64,000 bases of DNA, taken from contig NZ_VATY01000005.1 of NCBI RefSeq assembly GCF_005885635.1, forward strand, positions 351,507 to 415,506, in the 5' to 3' direction. Under the pieces are notes generated by a model that was given only the letters and a program-made list of their open reading frames with translations, had not been told where the DNA came from and did no database searches. The translations under genes were made by a program, and so were the position numbers. Positions 18,186 to 27,362 of the stretch are shown here, in pieces. Position 1 is the stretch's first letter. Each line of letters starts with the position of its first letter. The stretch is from Maribacter algarum (ex Zhang et al. 2020) (GTDB lineage Bacteria; Bacteroidota; Bacteroidia; Flavobacteriales; Flavobacteriaceae).

Positions 18186-18635
18186 TTAAAGTATTCCCTC
18201 ATCGGCAAAACTGTAATAGTCGCCATTGGGTACAATTAGAATGTGATCGAGTACTTTGATGTCTAAAAGCTGTGCAGCGTTCTTGATTTTTTTCGTAATC
18301 TGTCTATCCGCTTCGCTTGCTTTTAGTGTTCCACTTGGGTGGTTGTGTGTCAAGATAATCGCTACGGAAAGGGTTTTTAGGACAACCGCAAATAGGATTC
18401 TCAAATCTACAAGCGTTCCTGTTATTCCCCCTTGTGAAATTTGATAGATTCCTTTGACCTTATTGTTATTATTCAATAAAACTATTTTGAACGATTCATG
18501 TAAGCTAATAGTACTTTTATCCCAATGCTCAAAAAGAAGTTCCGCAGCATCTTTCGAGGAATTTATCTTGCGCCAAAATGGTGCGGTTATGCGTTCTTTG
18601 TAACTGACTTTAATTTCATTAACTTGTGATTTCAT
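18186..18635 (-). CDS. RadC-like JAB/MPN domain protein
   Basis: 149 aa. The JAMM-type metal site reads THNHPSGTLKASEADRQIT, the classic RadC signature, after ILFAVVLKTLSVAIIL. The usual N-terminal helix-hairpin-helix part of full RadC is missing, which is normal for the short RadC-like proteins carried by Bacteroidetes integrative elements. The function is unproven despite the DNA-repair name; on mobile elements an anti-defence or DNA-processing role has been suggested. It lies about 90 bases downstream of ssb and is probably in the same transcript. Confidence 0.85.
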   Translation of the reverse strand: MKSQVNEIKVSYKERITAPFWRKINSSKDAAELLFEHWDKSTISLHESFKIVLLNNNNKVKGIYQISQGGITGTLVDLRILFAVVLKTLSVAIILTHNHPSGTLKASEADRQITKKIKNAAQLLDIKVLDHILIVPNGDYYSFADEGIL

Positions 18636-18721
18636 TGCTTTTGATTTAAACGTTATTAGTAATGAAAAAGAGGGCAGTACTTTTCCGAGAATGCCCTCTT
18701 TGTTTTTCTACAATCCACTGT

Positions 18722-19075
18722 TTAAGCTGCTTTGTTTTCAGACTTAGAACCCAATAACAATACTTCACTAACAATCACTTCCGTGATGTATCGCTTTTCG
18801 CCTTCTTTGGTTTCATAACTGCGAGAAGTTAATTTTCCTTCGATGGCAATTTGCTTGCCTTTGACGGCATACTTTTCTACAATCTCGGCAGTCTTGCCCC
18901 AAGCCACCATATTATGCCAGTCTGTACTTAGAACTTTCTCGCCTTTGGCGTTTTTGTAGTTCTCATTGGTGGCCAATGAAAAACGGATTACTTTTTTACC
19001 GCTTTCCAAAACGGTCATTTCGGGATTGTTCCCCACGTTGCCAATCAATTGGACTTTGTTTCTAAGATTACTCAT
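18722..19075 (-). CDS. ssb: Single-stranded DNA-binding protein (element-borne)
   Basis: 117 aa. It is an OB-fold SSB: NKVQLIGNVGNNPEM, VIRFSLATNENYKN, STDWHNMVAWGKTAEIVEKYAVKGKQIAIEGKLTSRSYE. It lacks the long acidic tail of chromosomal SSB, as in plasmid and ICE copies. It would coat single strands during transfer or replication of the element. Its start overlaps the stop of a 60-codon frame by ATGA. Confidence 0.9.
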   Translation of the reverse strand: MSNLRNKVQLIGNVGNNPEMTVLESGKKVIRFSLATNENYKNAKGEKVLSTDWHNMVAWGKTAEIVEKYAVKGKQIAIEGKLTSRSYETKEGEKRYITEVIVSEVLLLGSKSENKAA

Positions 19076-19254
19076 AATTGAAAATATTTAGAATGAATTA
19101 ATAGACCTGCCCGAACTTTTCGAACAGCATTTAATAGCGATTTACTTATTACACCTAGAGCGTTTTCCTTTTTGTTATTTTTTAACTTTTGTTCCGATTC
19201 ATTTTTGAGGATTTGATATGATTTCATGATTTCCGGTTTTGATTTACTTCCCAC
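19072..19254 (-). CDS. Possible small protein upstream of ssb
   Basis: 60 aa, Lys-rich, no domain recognised. The only support is a 4-base ATGA overlap with the ssb start and the same orientation. It may be a true leader gene or chance. Confidence 0.3.
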   Translation of the reverse strand: MGSKSKPEIMKSYQILKNESEQKLKNNKKENALGVISKSLLNAVRKVRAGLLIHSKYFQL

Positions 19255-19319
19255 AGAGCCGTCGCTGTTACCTTTTTTTGTTGCTTACTCAGTTACAATA
19301 TTCAGGCTTGCTAAGACGT

Positions 19320-19352
19320 ATAAAAAAGAGACCCCACTTTTGGTGGGGTCCT
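19320..19352 (-). terminator. Rho-independent terminator on the minus strand
   Basis: Read on the minus strand, GGACCCCACC-AAAA-GTGGGGTC is followed by TCTTTTTT, a strong GC stem with a U run. It ends transcription coming from the right, but the nearest minus-strand gene on that side (the methyltransferase) stops about 340 bases earlier, so either that gene has a long 3' region or a small RNA lies between. Confidence 0.7.
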
Positions 19353-19688
19353 GGCTTTATGCCGTTGTGCAAGAATGGATGTTGTTTTTTCGCTGTCAAA
19401 AAAAGGTAGCAGTGGCGGTTCGGGTAGTAGGTCGAAAGCTTTGAAGTTGTGAAATTTTAAATCCTTTTGAATCTGAACAAAACGCTATATTTCAAATTCA
19501 GGTAGAATAGAATTTCAATACGTTTTAATCTGGTAATGATGGACCGATAAAACTAGTTGTATGTCAAGTAAATAGTTACACAATAAGGTTAAAAGTATTC
19601 TCCAAGGATTAAGAATCCTATCCTAATACTGTTAAATCCGTTTCTATTTTCATGATTATTAATAGAACAGTTTTCATTTAGTTGAGAA
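19353..19688. other. Intergenic, no gene seen
   Basis: 336 bases between the terminator and the methyltransferase stop. No frame or RNA family is recognised. The half next to the terminator could be the body of a small RNA ending at 19320; the rest is AT-rich without clear structure. Confidence 0.4.
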
Positions 19689-20345
19689 TCAAACATCCTT
19701 TGGCTTTAATTCCAAGCCTGTATACAGCTTTAGTATTGAAGAACCATATTTTGGGTAGGTCAGTTCTTGTTTTATCTCAAAGTGTTTCAATAACATTGGC
19801 ATAACAATTTCACGCCTATCCTCAAAATCCTTTTTAGCACTTTTCCCTGTCAACAGGTTAAAACCAAAATCAAGAATTGGTGATTTTCCTGGTGTTACCA
19901 GCATAAAACTGCCGTTTGGCCTTAGAGTTCTTTTTACTTCCAAACATACTGCCTCTAAATCAGAAACAAATTCTAAAGCGCTAACTGCTACAATACTATC
20001 AAATGAATTGTCTTCCCATATCATCTTTTCCGCTCCACCAGAAACGAGTTCCGCTTTTACATTATATTCAAGGAGCTTTTCTGCCACTTCATTATGTTTG
20101 TCATGAATATCAATTCCATAAATATTATGGGCGTGTTTTGCTAGTTCAGGTAAAAAAACTCCACTTCCATATCCGATTTCAAGCAAATGTCCCTTACTCT
20201 TTTTAGCGAGCATTCTAATAATTAGGCGAAACCTTGCCTTCATAATAATTCCCAGGAATGGTTTGAAATTCCAATCACCATGATCGACATCACCTGTTTT
20301 TATCAAATATTTTTTGGGAAGTAAATTTAATTTGGTCGAACGCAT
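19689..20345 (-). CDS. Class I SAM-dependent methyltransferase
   Basis: 218 aa. The SAM-binding motif I is HLLEIGYGSGVFLPEL, acidic motif II IYGIDIHDK, and the later motif DSIVAVSALEFVSDLEAV, then LRPNGSFMLVTPG, all of the Methyltransf_11 type. The target is unknown. It is transcribed away from the metal-efflux operon, separated by about 330 bases holding an inverted repeat, so the two could share a control region. Confidence 0.8.
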   Translation of the reverse strand: MRSTKLNLLPKKYLIKTGDVDHGDWNFKPFLGIIMKARFRLIIRMLAKKSKGHLLEIGYGSGVFLPELAKHAHNIYGIDIHDKHNEVAEKLLEYNVKAELVSGGAEKMIWEDNSFDSIVAVSALEFVSDLEAVCLEVKRTLRPNGSFMLVTPGKSPILDFGFNLLTGKSAKKDFEDRREIVMPMLLKHFEIKQELTYPKYGSSILKLYTGLELKPKDV

Positions 20346-20677
20346 TTCTTTAAAGAGATTTAGTCAAAACGAGGCGTTCAATTGAAGGGGGGGCAATCCA
20401 AAGATATTTTAAATAATAATGTTTTGCTAATTAGACTTGGCAAAAGAAGACAATTTTACTTTTGTCGAAAAAAAATAACGATTTGACTGATTTCAAAGGA
20501 GAATATTAGTCCCACAAAAAATCTACAAGAATTAACTCTATAATTATAATATTCAAAACTTGAATATTAAAAATATTTTAAAGTGCTCGTATTCAACGCG
20601 TTAATAATAATGAGAAATAAAATAATTTTAGTTAAAAAAACCAGATAATCGAATTATTTACTAATTTTGTTTAACGA
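20346..20677. other. Divergent intergenic region upstream of the metal-efflux operon
   Basis: 332 very AT-rich bases between the methyltransferase (left) and the efflux operon (right). It contains the perfect inverted repeat listed at 20548 and a -7-like box TAATTTTG at 20662-20669 just before the first efflux gene. A good TTG -33 element at the right distance was not found. Confidence 0.5.
20548..20568. promoter_or_regulatory. Perfect inverted repeat, candidate metalloregulator operator
   Basis: Arms AATATTCAA and TTGAATATT, 9 bp each, with spacer AAC, lie 110 bases before the efflux operon. The half-sites ATTCAA/TTGAAT resemble operators of ArsR/CadC-type metal sensors. No ArsR-type gene is in the window, so the regulator would be encoded elsewhere. 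Confidence 0.45.
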
Positions 20678-21106
20678 ATGAAAGAAACGCTACATAAAAT
20701 AACTTCCACTTTAATGGCATTAATCGTGCTATTATCCACAATGTCTTTCTCTGTGGATATGCATTACTGTGGTGGTCATTTGGTAGATTTCAGCATGTTC
20801 GATAAGGTAGATACTTGCATGATGAAAGCAGAAAAGTCGAAAGACTCTAGTTCCTGTGAAGTTATGGAAATGGAGAACGAGACAAGCTGTTGTTCTGATA
20901 TAGAAGTTACAATAGAGGGTCAAGATGATTTAAAAATCTCATTCGACAACCTTACTTTTGAACAGCAACAATTTGTTTTTTCTTTTGCTTATTCCTTTAT
21001 AAATCTCTTTGATGCGGTAGAAGAAAATATAACTCCGTTTAGAGACTATGTCCCGCCTCCACTATTACGGGATGTTCAAGTTCTTGACCAGACTTTCCTT
21101 ATTTGA
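20678..21106 (+). CDS. HYC_CC_PP family protein
   Basis: 142 aa. An N-terminal membrane/export segment (TLMALIVLLSTMSFSV) is followed by the three name-giving motifs: MHYCGGH near residue 28, SCCSD near residue 71, and YVPPPLL near residue 127. The function is unknown, but the family regularly precedes Cus/Czc-type efflux genes in Bacteroidetes, and the conserved Cys and His suggest metal binding in the periplasm. It is the first gene of the operon here, about 120 bases before the RND pump. Confidence 0.82.
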   Translation: MKETLHKITSTLMALIVLLSTMSFSVDMHYCGGHLVDFSMFDKVDTCMMKAEKSKDSSSCEVMEMENETSCCSDIEVTIEGQDDLKISFDNLTFEQQQFVFSFAYSFINLFDAVEENITPFRDYVPPPLLRDVQVLDQTFLI

Positions 21107-21225
21107 TTTTTAGACAGTATTAAGTGCGCCCTGCGATAGCAATCGTTTAGGGCTCAATTTGTTGTATTTGTTTTTCTGAATATCAGAATATCAAATCTTT
21201 CATACCTGTTTAATTATCAAATCAC

Positions 21226-24200
21226 ATGCTTAATAAAGCTATCAAATTCCTTATCGAGAACAAACTAGTTGCAGTACTAATGCTCGCCTTATTTGTAGGT
21301 TGGGGTATCGTAAATGCACCGCTTGGTTGGAATACAGGTTTTCTGCCTTCAAACCCGGTAGCAGTAGATGCTATTCCTGATATAGGTGAAAACCAACAAA
21401 TTGTTTTTACGAAATGGGAAGGTCGTTCTCCACAAGATATTGAGGACCAAATTACATATCCACTAACTACTTCTTTGCTCGGTATACCAGGGGTAAAAAC
21501 GATTCGTAGTTCCTCTATGTTCGGTTTTTCGAGCATCTATATCATTTTTGAGGAGGACATCGAGTTCTATTGGTCACGTAGTCGGATTTTAGAAAAGCTA
21601 AATTCATTACCGGCAAATTTGTTGCCAGAAGGTTTAAACCCAGCTCTAGGGCCTGATGCTACTGGATTGGGTCAAATCTATTGGTATACTTTAGAAGGAC
21701 GTGACGAAAAGGGTAATGTAACTGGTGGATGGGATTTACAGGAATTACGCAGTATTCAAGACTATTATGTGAAATATGCGCTTTCAGGTGCTAGTGGTGT
21801 CTCGGAGGTCGCCTCAATTGGTGGTTATGTACAGGAATATCAAGTTGATGTGAATCCTGAGAAAATGCGCCAATATAAAATTAGTCTAAACCAAATTGTA
21901 AAAGCTGTAAAAGAAAGCAATCAGGATATAGGAGCGCAGACTTTGGAAATAAACCAAGCTGAATACCTTGTCCGCGGCTTGGGCTATGTCAAGACCATTG
22001 CAGATTTAGAGAATGCGGTTGTTTCTTCTGAAAATTTTACATCACTTCGAATTAAGGATGTTGCTAACGTAAGTCTTGGGCCAGCAACCAGACGTGGTAT
22101 TTTGGATAAGGAAGGAGCCGAAGTAGTTGGAGGTGTTGTCGTTGCTCGTTACGGTGCAAACCCAATGGAAGTCATCACGAATGTAAAAGCCCAAATCGAT
22201 GAACTTAAAGATGGTTTGCCTTCAAAAGTATTGGCAGATGGCCGTACCTCTCAATTGACCATAGTTCCTTTTTACGACCGTACAGAGCTGATTGAAGAAA
22301 CCCTCGATACCCTCAATGAAGCATTGACATTAGAAATATTAATTACCATTTTGGTAATTATCATAATGGTCTTCAATTTAAGGGCGTCCATCTTAATTTC
22401 TGGATTATTACCAGTTGCTGTTTTGATGGTTTTTGTAGCCATGAAAATCTTTAATGTAGATGCCAATATAGTTGCGCTTTCAGGTATCGCCATTGCTATT
22501 GGCACCATGGTCGATGTTGGTGTTATTCTAGCCGAAAACATGATACGGCATATGGATGATAAAAAATTGCGTTTTAGTGAAAGCGGCGCGGAATACACTA
22601 TGAATGAAATCATCTATAATGCTACCTCTGAGGTTTCTGGAGCAATCTTAACGGCAGTCCTAACTACCATTATAAGCTTTGTACCTGTATTTACTATGAT
22701 TGGTGCAGAAGGAAAATTATTCCGTCCCCTTGCTTTTACAAAAACAATGGCCCTTTCGGCTTCATTGATTATCGCCTTATTCATAATCCCGCCATTGGCG
22801 GCATATTTATTTAGAAAGAAGAATCTGAAATCTTCATTTAGCTATGTACTTCAAATTTCGCTTTTAGTATTGGGAGCAATCGCAATGTTTTCAGGCTATT
22901 GGTTAGGGATTTTTTTGATTGCTTTTGGTGTAACGGGACTTTTAAATTTAAGGCATAATCTTGACGGCAAGAAAGTTAATCTGATTAATATTATTATATC
23001 CTCAGCTGCTATCGTATTTCTGCTTGCAGAATATTGGAGACCCTTAGGCTTTGATAGAAGTGTATTTGTCAACTTGATTTTTGTAGCGCTAATTTGCTTT
23101 GGAGTTCTAGGGATATTTTCTGTATTGAGAAGGTATTATGGTCAGATTTTGGAATGGGCATTAGCGAATAAACTCTTGTTCCTAATCATTCCTGCAACGG
23201 TTCTTATTTCTGGTGTGTGGATTATGAACAACACCGGAAAGGAATTTATGCCATCCCTAAACGAAGGCTCGTTCCTTTTAATGCCTACCTCTTTACCGCA
23301 TGCTGGTGTAGAAGAAAACAAAAGGGTATTGCAACAACTGGATATGGCAGTTGCTACCATTCCCGAAATAGAAACGGTGGTTGGTAAATCTGGCAGAACA
23401 GAATCTGCACTCGACCCGGCACCGTTATCCATGTATGAAAATATGATTCAGTACAAATCTGAATACATGCATAATGAGAAGGGTAAAAAACAACGCTACA
23501 AAGTAAATGAAGATGGGCTTTATATACTTAAAAATGGTACTCTAGTTATTAATCCAAATACGAATACGAATATAGATAGTGAAAATTCGAGTTACAAAGC
23601 ATCAAAATTAAAAGACCCATTTGCAATTCATTCGAAACATTTGGTTGAAGATGACGATGGCGAATACTACCGTAACTGGCGACCAGAGATTAAAAACCCA
23701 GATGATATATGGAATGAAATCGTTAAGGCGACAAGATTACCAGGGGTAACTTCCGCACCGAAATTACAACCCATTGAAACCCGACTGGTCATGCTGCAAA
23801 CAGGAATGAGGGCACCCATGGGAATCAAGGTAAAAGGACAGGATTTATTGCAAATAGAAGCCTTTGGCTTACAGTTAGAAGGTATTCTGAAACAAGCCGA
23901 TGGTGTCAAGGAGCAGGCTGTTTTTGCAGACCGAATTGTGGGTAAGCCTTACTTGTTAATCGATATCAAACGAGAGCAACTGGCGCGATATGGAATATCG
24001 ATTATTGATGTTCAGCAAGTTCTAAAAGTAGCTGTTGGCGGAATGCCTTTGACGCAGACCGTTGAAGGTCGTGAGCGTTATGGTGTTCGCGTGCGCTACC
24101 CGAGAGAATTACGCGGCAATGAAGAAGACCTTAAAAAGATTTATGTCCCAGTTGAAAAGGGAAGTCCCGTCCCATTGGGCGAACTTGTTGACATACGCTA

Positions 24201-24990
24201 CGAACAAGGTCCACAAGTGATTAAAAGTGAAGATACCTTCCTAATCGGATACGTACTATTCGATAAGCTTGATGGTTTTGCCGAAGTAGATGTCGTAGAA
24301 AATGCTCAGGCTTTAATAAAAGAAAAAATAGCAACTGGGGAATTAACTATTCCTAAAGGAATCAGTTATCAATTTACTGGAACCTATGAAAACCAGTTGC
24401 GAGCAGAGAAAACACTTTCTGTTGTGGTTCCGTTGGCACTAGCAATAATTTTCTTGATTTTGTATTTCCAGTTCAAATCTGTTTCTACTTCACTTATGGT
24501 CTTTACAGGAATCACAGTGGCTTTTGCAGGTGGTTTCATTATGATTTGGTTGTATGGTCAAGACTGGTTCTTCAATTTCAATCTGTTCGGAGAGAACATG
24601 CGTGACCTATTCAATATGAAAACCATCAATCTGAGTGTGGCAGTATGGGTCGGGTTCATTGCACTTTTTGGTATTGCTACCGATGACGGAGTAGTAATGG
24701 CAACCTATCTCACGCAAACCTTTGACCGTGACAAACCAACAGATGAAAAGGGTATTAGACATTCAGCATTAGAAGCTGCGAAAAAACGAATACGTCCTTG
24801 TCTGATGACTACGGTAACTACAATTCTTGCTTTACTTCCTGTATTGACATCTACAGGAAAGGGAAGTGATATTATGATGCCAATGGCCATCCCAATTTTT
24901 GGGGGAATGGTGATTGATATTACCTCCTATTTTATTGTACCGGTATTGTACAGTTGGAGAGAAGAATTAAAACTAAAAAGAGCAAACTAA
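21226..24990 (+). CDS. Heavy-metal efflux RND transporter, CusA/CzcA family
   Basis: 1254 aa, an inner-membrane proton-driven pump. RND landmarks: N-terminal helix, PVAVDAIPDIGENQQIVFTKW, then GIAIAIGTMVDVGVILAENMIRH in helix 4, GAILTAVLTTIISFVPVFT, and the second half with GIATDDGVVMATYL and RPCLMTTVTTILALLP. About 60 residues near 755-815 (GLYILKNGTLVINPNTNTN) form an insert in the periplasmic part compared with E. coli CusA (about 1050 aa), as in many Bacteroidetes members. It exports Cu/Ag or Zn/Co/Cd; the metal cannot be fixed from sequence. Its stop overlaps the next start by one base. Confidence 0.93.
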   Translation: MLNKAIKFLIENKLVAVLMLALFVGWGIVNAPLGWNTGFLPSNPVAVDAIPDIGENQQIVFTKWEGRSPQDIEDQITYPLTTSLLGIPGVKTIRSSSMFGFSSIYIIFEEDIEFYWSRSRILEKLNSLPANLLPEGLNPALGPDATGLGQIYWYTLEGRDEKGNVTGGWDLQELRSIQDYYVKYALSGASGVSEVASIGGYVQEYQVDVNPEKMRQYKISLNQIVKAVKESNQDIGAQTLEINQAEYLVRGLGYVKTIADLENAVVSSENFTSLRIKDVANVSLGPATRRGILDKEGAEVVGGVVVARYGANPMEVITNVKAQIDELKDGLPSKVLADGRTSQLTIVPFYDRTELIEETLDTLNEALTLEILITILVIIIMVFNLRASILISGLLPVAVLMVFVAMKIFNVDANIVALSGIAIAIGTMVDVGVILAENMIRHMDDKKLRFSESGAEYTMNEIIYNATSEVSGAILTAVLTTIISFVPVFTMIGAEGKLFRPLAFTKTMALSASLIIALFIIPPLAAYLFRKKNLKSSFSYVLQISLLVLGAIAMFSGYWLGIFLIAFGVTGLLNLRHNLDGKKVNLINIIISSAAIVFLLAEYWRPLGFDRSVFVNLIFVALICFGVLGIFSVLRRYYGQILEWALANKLLFLIIPATVLISGVWIMNNTGKEFMPSLNEGSFLLMPTSLPHAGVEENKRVLQQLDMAVATIPEIETVVGKSGRTESALDPAPLSMYENMIQYKSEYMHNEKGKKQRYKVNEDGLYILKNGTLVINPNTNTNIDSENSSYKASKLKDPFAIHSKHLVEDDDGEYYRNWRPEIKNPDDIWNEIVKATRLPGVTSAPKLQPIETRLVMLQTGMRAPMGIKVKGQDLLQIEAFGLQLEGILKQADGVKEQAVFADRIVGKPYLLIDIKREQLARYGISIIDVQQVLKVAVGGMPLTQTVEGRERYGVRVRYPRELRGNEEDLKKIYVPVEKGSPVPLGELVDIRYEQGPQVIKSEDTFLIGYVLFDKLDGFAEVDVVENAQALIKEKIATGELTIPKGISYQFTGTYENQLRAEKTLSVVVPLALAIIFLILYFQFKSVSTSLMVFTGITVAFAGGFIMIWLYGQDWFFNFNLFGENMRDLFNMKTINLSVAVWVGFIALFGIATDDGVVMATYLTQTFDRDKPTDEKGIRHSALEAAKKRIRPCLMTTVTTILALLPVLTSTGKGSDIMMPMAIPIFGGMVIDITSYFIVPVLYSWREELKLKRAN

Positions 24991-26210
24991 TGAGAACTAT
25001 AAATATTGTTATCTGTTTTTTGCTTGTTTCCGCTTTTTCGAGCGCTCAACAATTACAATCATTTATTAGCGAGGCACTAGATAATAGTCCAGAGATTCAG
25101 GCGTATCATCTTCGTCACAACATAGCTGAAGAAAAAGTAAACGAAGCTGATTGGATTCCCAATACAGAATTCAGCGCAGGGTATTTTGTGAGTGAACCTG
25201 AAACTAGAACTGGTGCCCAACGTGCTCGGTTTTCGGCGAGACAAATGTTGCCATGGTTCGGTACGATTACGGCTAGAGAAAATTACGCAAGCGCAATGGC
25301 AGATTCAGAATATGTAGAAATCGTGATTGCAAAACGTAAACTGGCACTTTCGGTTTCTCAATCCTATTATAGACTCTATAGCATAAAGGAAAAACAAAAA
25401 GTACTTGATGAGAATATTCAGTTATTGAAAACCTATGAAAAACTGGCACTTACCTCTGTGGAAGTTGGAAAAGCATCTGCAGTAGACGTATTGAAATTGC
25501 AGATTAGACAAAATGAGTTGCAGCAGCAAAAAGAAGTTTTAGATGAGGGGTATTCAGGCGAGCAAACAACCCTTAATAAATTGCTTAATCGAGATGGGGA
25601 AACAGAAGTAACTGTTCTTGAAAACTTAATGCCCCCAGATGAAGATAGCGTGTTCGCTGAGGATGCTTTAATGCTAAATCCAGAATTGCTCAAATATGAC
25701 AAACTCTATGAATCCGTAGTACAATCAGAAGAATTAAATCAAGCAGAGCGCAATCCTATGATTGGTTTTGGATTGGATTATATGCCAGTTTCTGAGCGAC
25801 CTGATATGAGTTTTAGTGATAATGGTAAGGATATTTTTATGCCGATGGTTTCTGTTTCTGTGCCTCTTTTTAATAATAAGTACAAGTCTACTTCAAAACA
25901 GAACGAACTAAAACAGCTTGAAATTAGAGCTCAAAAAGACAGTCGCCTAAATGATTTGGAGTCTGCTTTTGCTCAAGCGATATCATCGCGCAATCAAGCT
26001 AGAATTAAATACAATACACTCGAGAAAAACTTGAAGCAAGCTAATGATGCGGAAGAAATCCTTCTTAAAAATTATGAAACGGGAACTATTGATTTTAATG
26101 ATGTACTCGATATTCAAGAGCTACAATTAAAGTTTCAAATCAATCAAATAAGTGCAGTCGAAACTTATTATGCGCATAGCGCAATAATCAATTATTTAAT
26201 AACTCAATAA
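24990..26210 (+). CDS. TolC-family outer-membrane efflux protein
   Basis: 406 aa from MRTINIVICFLLVSAFSSAQQ, a Sec signal peptide; the in-frame ATG at 24954 lies inside the pump gene and would hide the signal. The long coiled-coil repeats of the OEP family appear twice (residues about 100-190 and 290-390, e.g. LESAFAQAISSRNQARIKYNTLEKN). It forms the outer-membrane channel for the RND pump. The start codon overlaps the CusA stop (TAATG). Confidence 0.88.
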   Translation: MRTINIVICFLLVSAFSSAQQLQSFISEALDNSPEIQAYHLRHNIAEEKVNEADWIPNTEFSAGYFVSEPETRTGAQRARFSARQMLPWFGTITARENYASAMADSEYVEIVIAKRKLALSVSQSYYRLYSIKEKQKVLDENIQLLKTYEKLALTSVEVGKASAVDVLKLQIRQNELQQQKEVLDEGYSGEQTTLNKLLNRDGETEVTVLENLMPPDEDSVFAEDALMLNPELLKYDKLYESVVQSEELNQAERNPMIGFGLDYMPVSERPDMSFSDNGKDIFMPMVSVSVPLFNNKYKSTSKQNELKQLEIRAQKDSRLNDLESAFAQAISSRNQARIKYNTLEKNLKQANDAEEILLKNYETGTIDFNDVLDIQELQLKFQINQISAVETYYAHSAIINYLITQ

Positions 26211-26220
26211 ATACAAAATA

Positions 26221-26445
26221 ATGAAAAAGCTTATAGTAACTCTAGTAGGGATAATAGTCTTTACAACGATTTCAGTAGTCTCATGTAAGGAAGATAAAGC
26301 AGCGAGAGATAAGAAATACAATACTGCTTATGTATGCCCTATGCATTGCGATGATAGTGGTAGAGACGAAGAAGGCACATGTGTCGTGTGTGGAATGACT
26401 CTTGTAAAAAATGAGGAGCATTACGAAGACGGACACACTCACTAG
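26221..26445 (+). CDS. Small lipoprotein with heavy-metal-binding domain
   Basis: 74 aa with lipobox Cys22 (TTISVVSC), then the HMBD-type motif YVCPMHCDDSG...GTCVVCGMTLV with CPMH and CxxCGM, the same motif as at the N-terminus of the adaptor downstream. A His-rich end (HYEDGHTH) follows. It probably hands metal to, or buffers metal for, the efflux complex in the periplasm. It is 10 bases after the TolC gene. Confidence 0.85.
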   Translation: MKKLIVTLVGIIVFTTISVVSCKEDKAARDKKYNTAYVCPMHCDDSGRDEEGTCVVCGMTLVKNEEHYEDGHTH

Positions 26446-26525
26446 GAAAAATTATAAAGTCAATGGAGCAGGTTTGTTGAGAGAGAATACTAAGCCTCTT
26501 TGCGTTGCTAAACAAATAGAAGAAA

Positions 26526-27254
26526 ATGAATATTAATAATCACACCTATTACCAATTACTTGGAGTGGCACTGTTGAGTTTTTTAATTATGTCTTGCACT
26601 AAAATATCTACCAATGTGAAAGTTAAGCATTCGGGAGCTTTGCGAAACATAATGTCAGGAAATATAGAGGCTACAATTTCATTAGATACCCTATCACAAA
26701 AAGAACATTTTTATGCTCTTGGCGCAGTAGCAGATTTAAAAGGTGAAATACAAATATTTGACAGCCAACCACATAATAGTGTTGTAATTGATAATAATAT
26801 CAGTATCACCGATTCTTATGCCATGAAAGCTGCTTTACTGGTTTATGCGGAAGTTGAAACATGGAATGGTTTTAATATTGAGAATGTCAAAACGAAAGTT
26901 GATCTAGAAAAGAGAATTTTTGAAACTGCGAAATCCAATGGTATTAATGTGCAAGAACCTTTTCCTTTCTTGTTAGAAGGCGAAGTCTCTTCTTTAGATT
27001 GGCATGTGATAAATTGGAAAGATGGGGATACAGACCATAATCACGACAAGCATAAGCAATCGGGATTGAACGGAAGTCTGGACAACAACGCGGTAGAAAT
27101 CATAGGCTTCTATTCTACAAAACACAAGGCCGTCTTCACACATCATTCCACCAATATACATATGCACTTTAAAACAGAAGACAATAAATTATCAGGACAT
27201 GTTGACGATTTGATTTTAAATAAAAAAATGTCATTAAAACTACCAAAAAGATGA
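26526..27254 (+). CDS. Acetolactate-decarboxylase-like lipoprotein in a metal operon
   Basis: 242 aa with lipobox Cys24 (FLIMSC). The body follows the alpha-acetolactate decarboxylase fold: YALGAVADLKGEIQIFDS near 63-80 and IHMHFKTEDNKLSGHVDDL near 211-229. The zinc histidines H212, H214 and H225 keep the exact 2- and 11-residue spacing of the enzyme, and the Glu of KGE (74) is kept. Where the enzyme has Arg in IRIDG the text reads FLLEGE, so activity is doubtful. An inserted HNHDKH (171-176) is extra. As a lipoprotein it cannot meet cytoplasmic acetolactate, so a periplasmic metal-binding role with the efflux pump is more likely. Confidence 0.75.
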   Translation: MNINNHTYYQLLGVALLSFLIMSCTKISTNVKVKHSGALRNIMSGNIEATISLDTLSQKEHFYALGAVADLKGEIQIFDSQPHNSVVIDNNISITDSYAMKAALLVYAEVETWNGFNIENVKTKVDLEKRIFETAKSNGINVQEPFPFLLEGEVSSLDWHVINWKDGDTDHNHDKHKQSGLNGSLDNNAVEIIGFYSTKHKAVFTHHSTNIHMHFKTEDNKLSGHVDDLILNKKMSLKLPKR

Positions 27255-27362
27255 AACAGCTTTTAGATTTTAAAGATCGTAATAAAAATAGATTTCCATC
27301 AAATAGTCTTCTTTCTGCGATAATTATGCACGAACCGTCGGAAATAATTAAAACTATTTAAC

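Noticed and set aside
26526..27254. True acetolactate decarboxylase for acetoin production
   Set aside because: A lipobox, the apparent loss of the catalytic Arg, and the metal-efflux neighbours speak against it.
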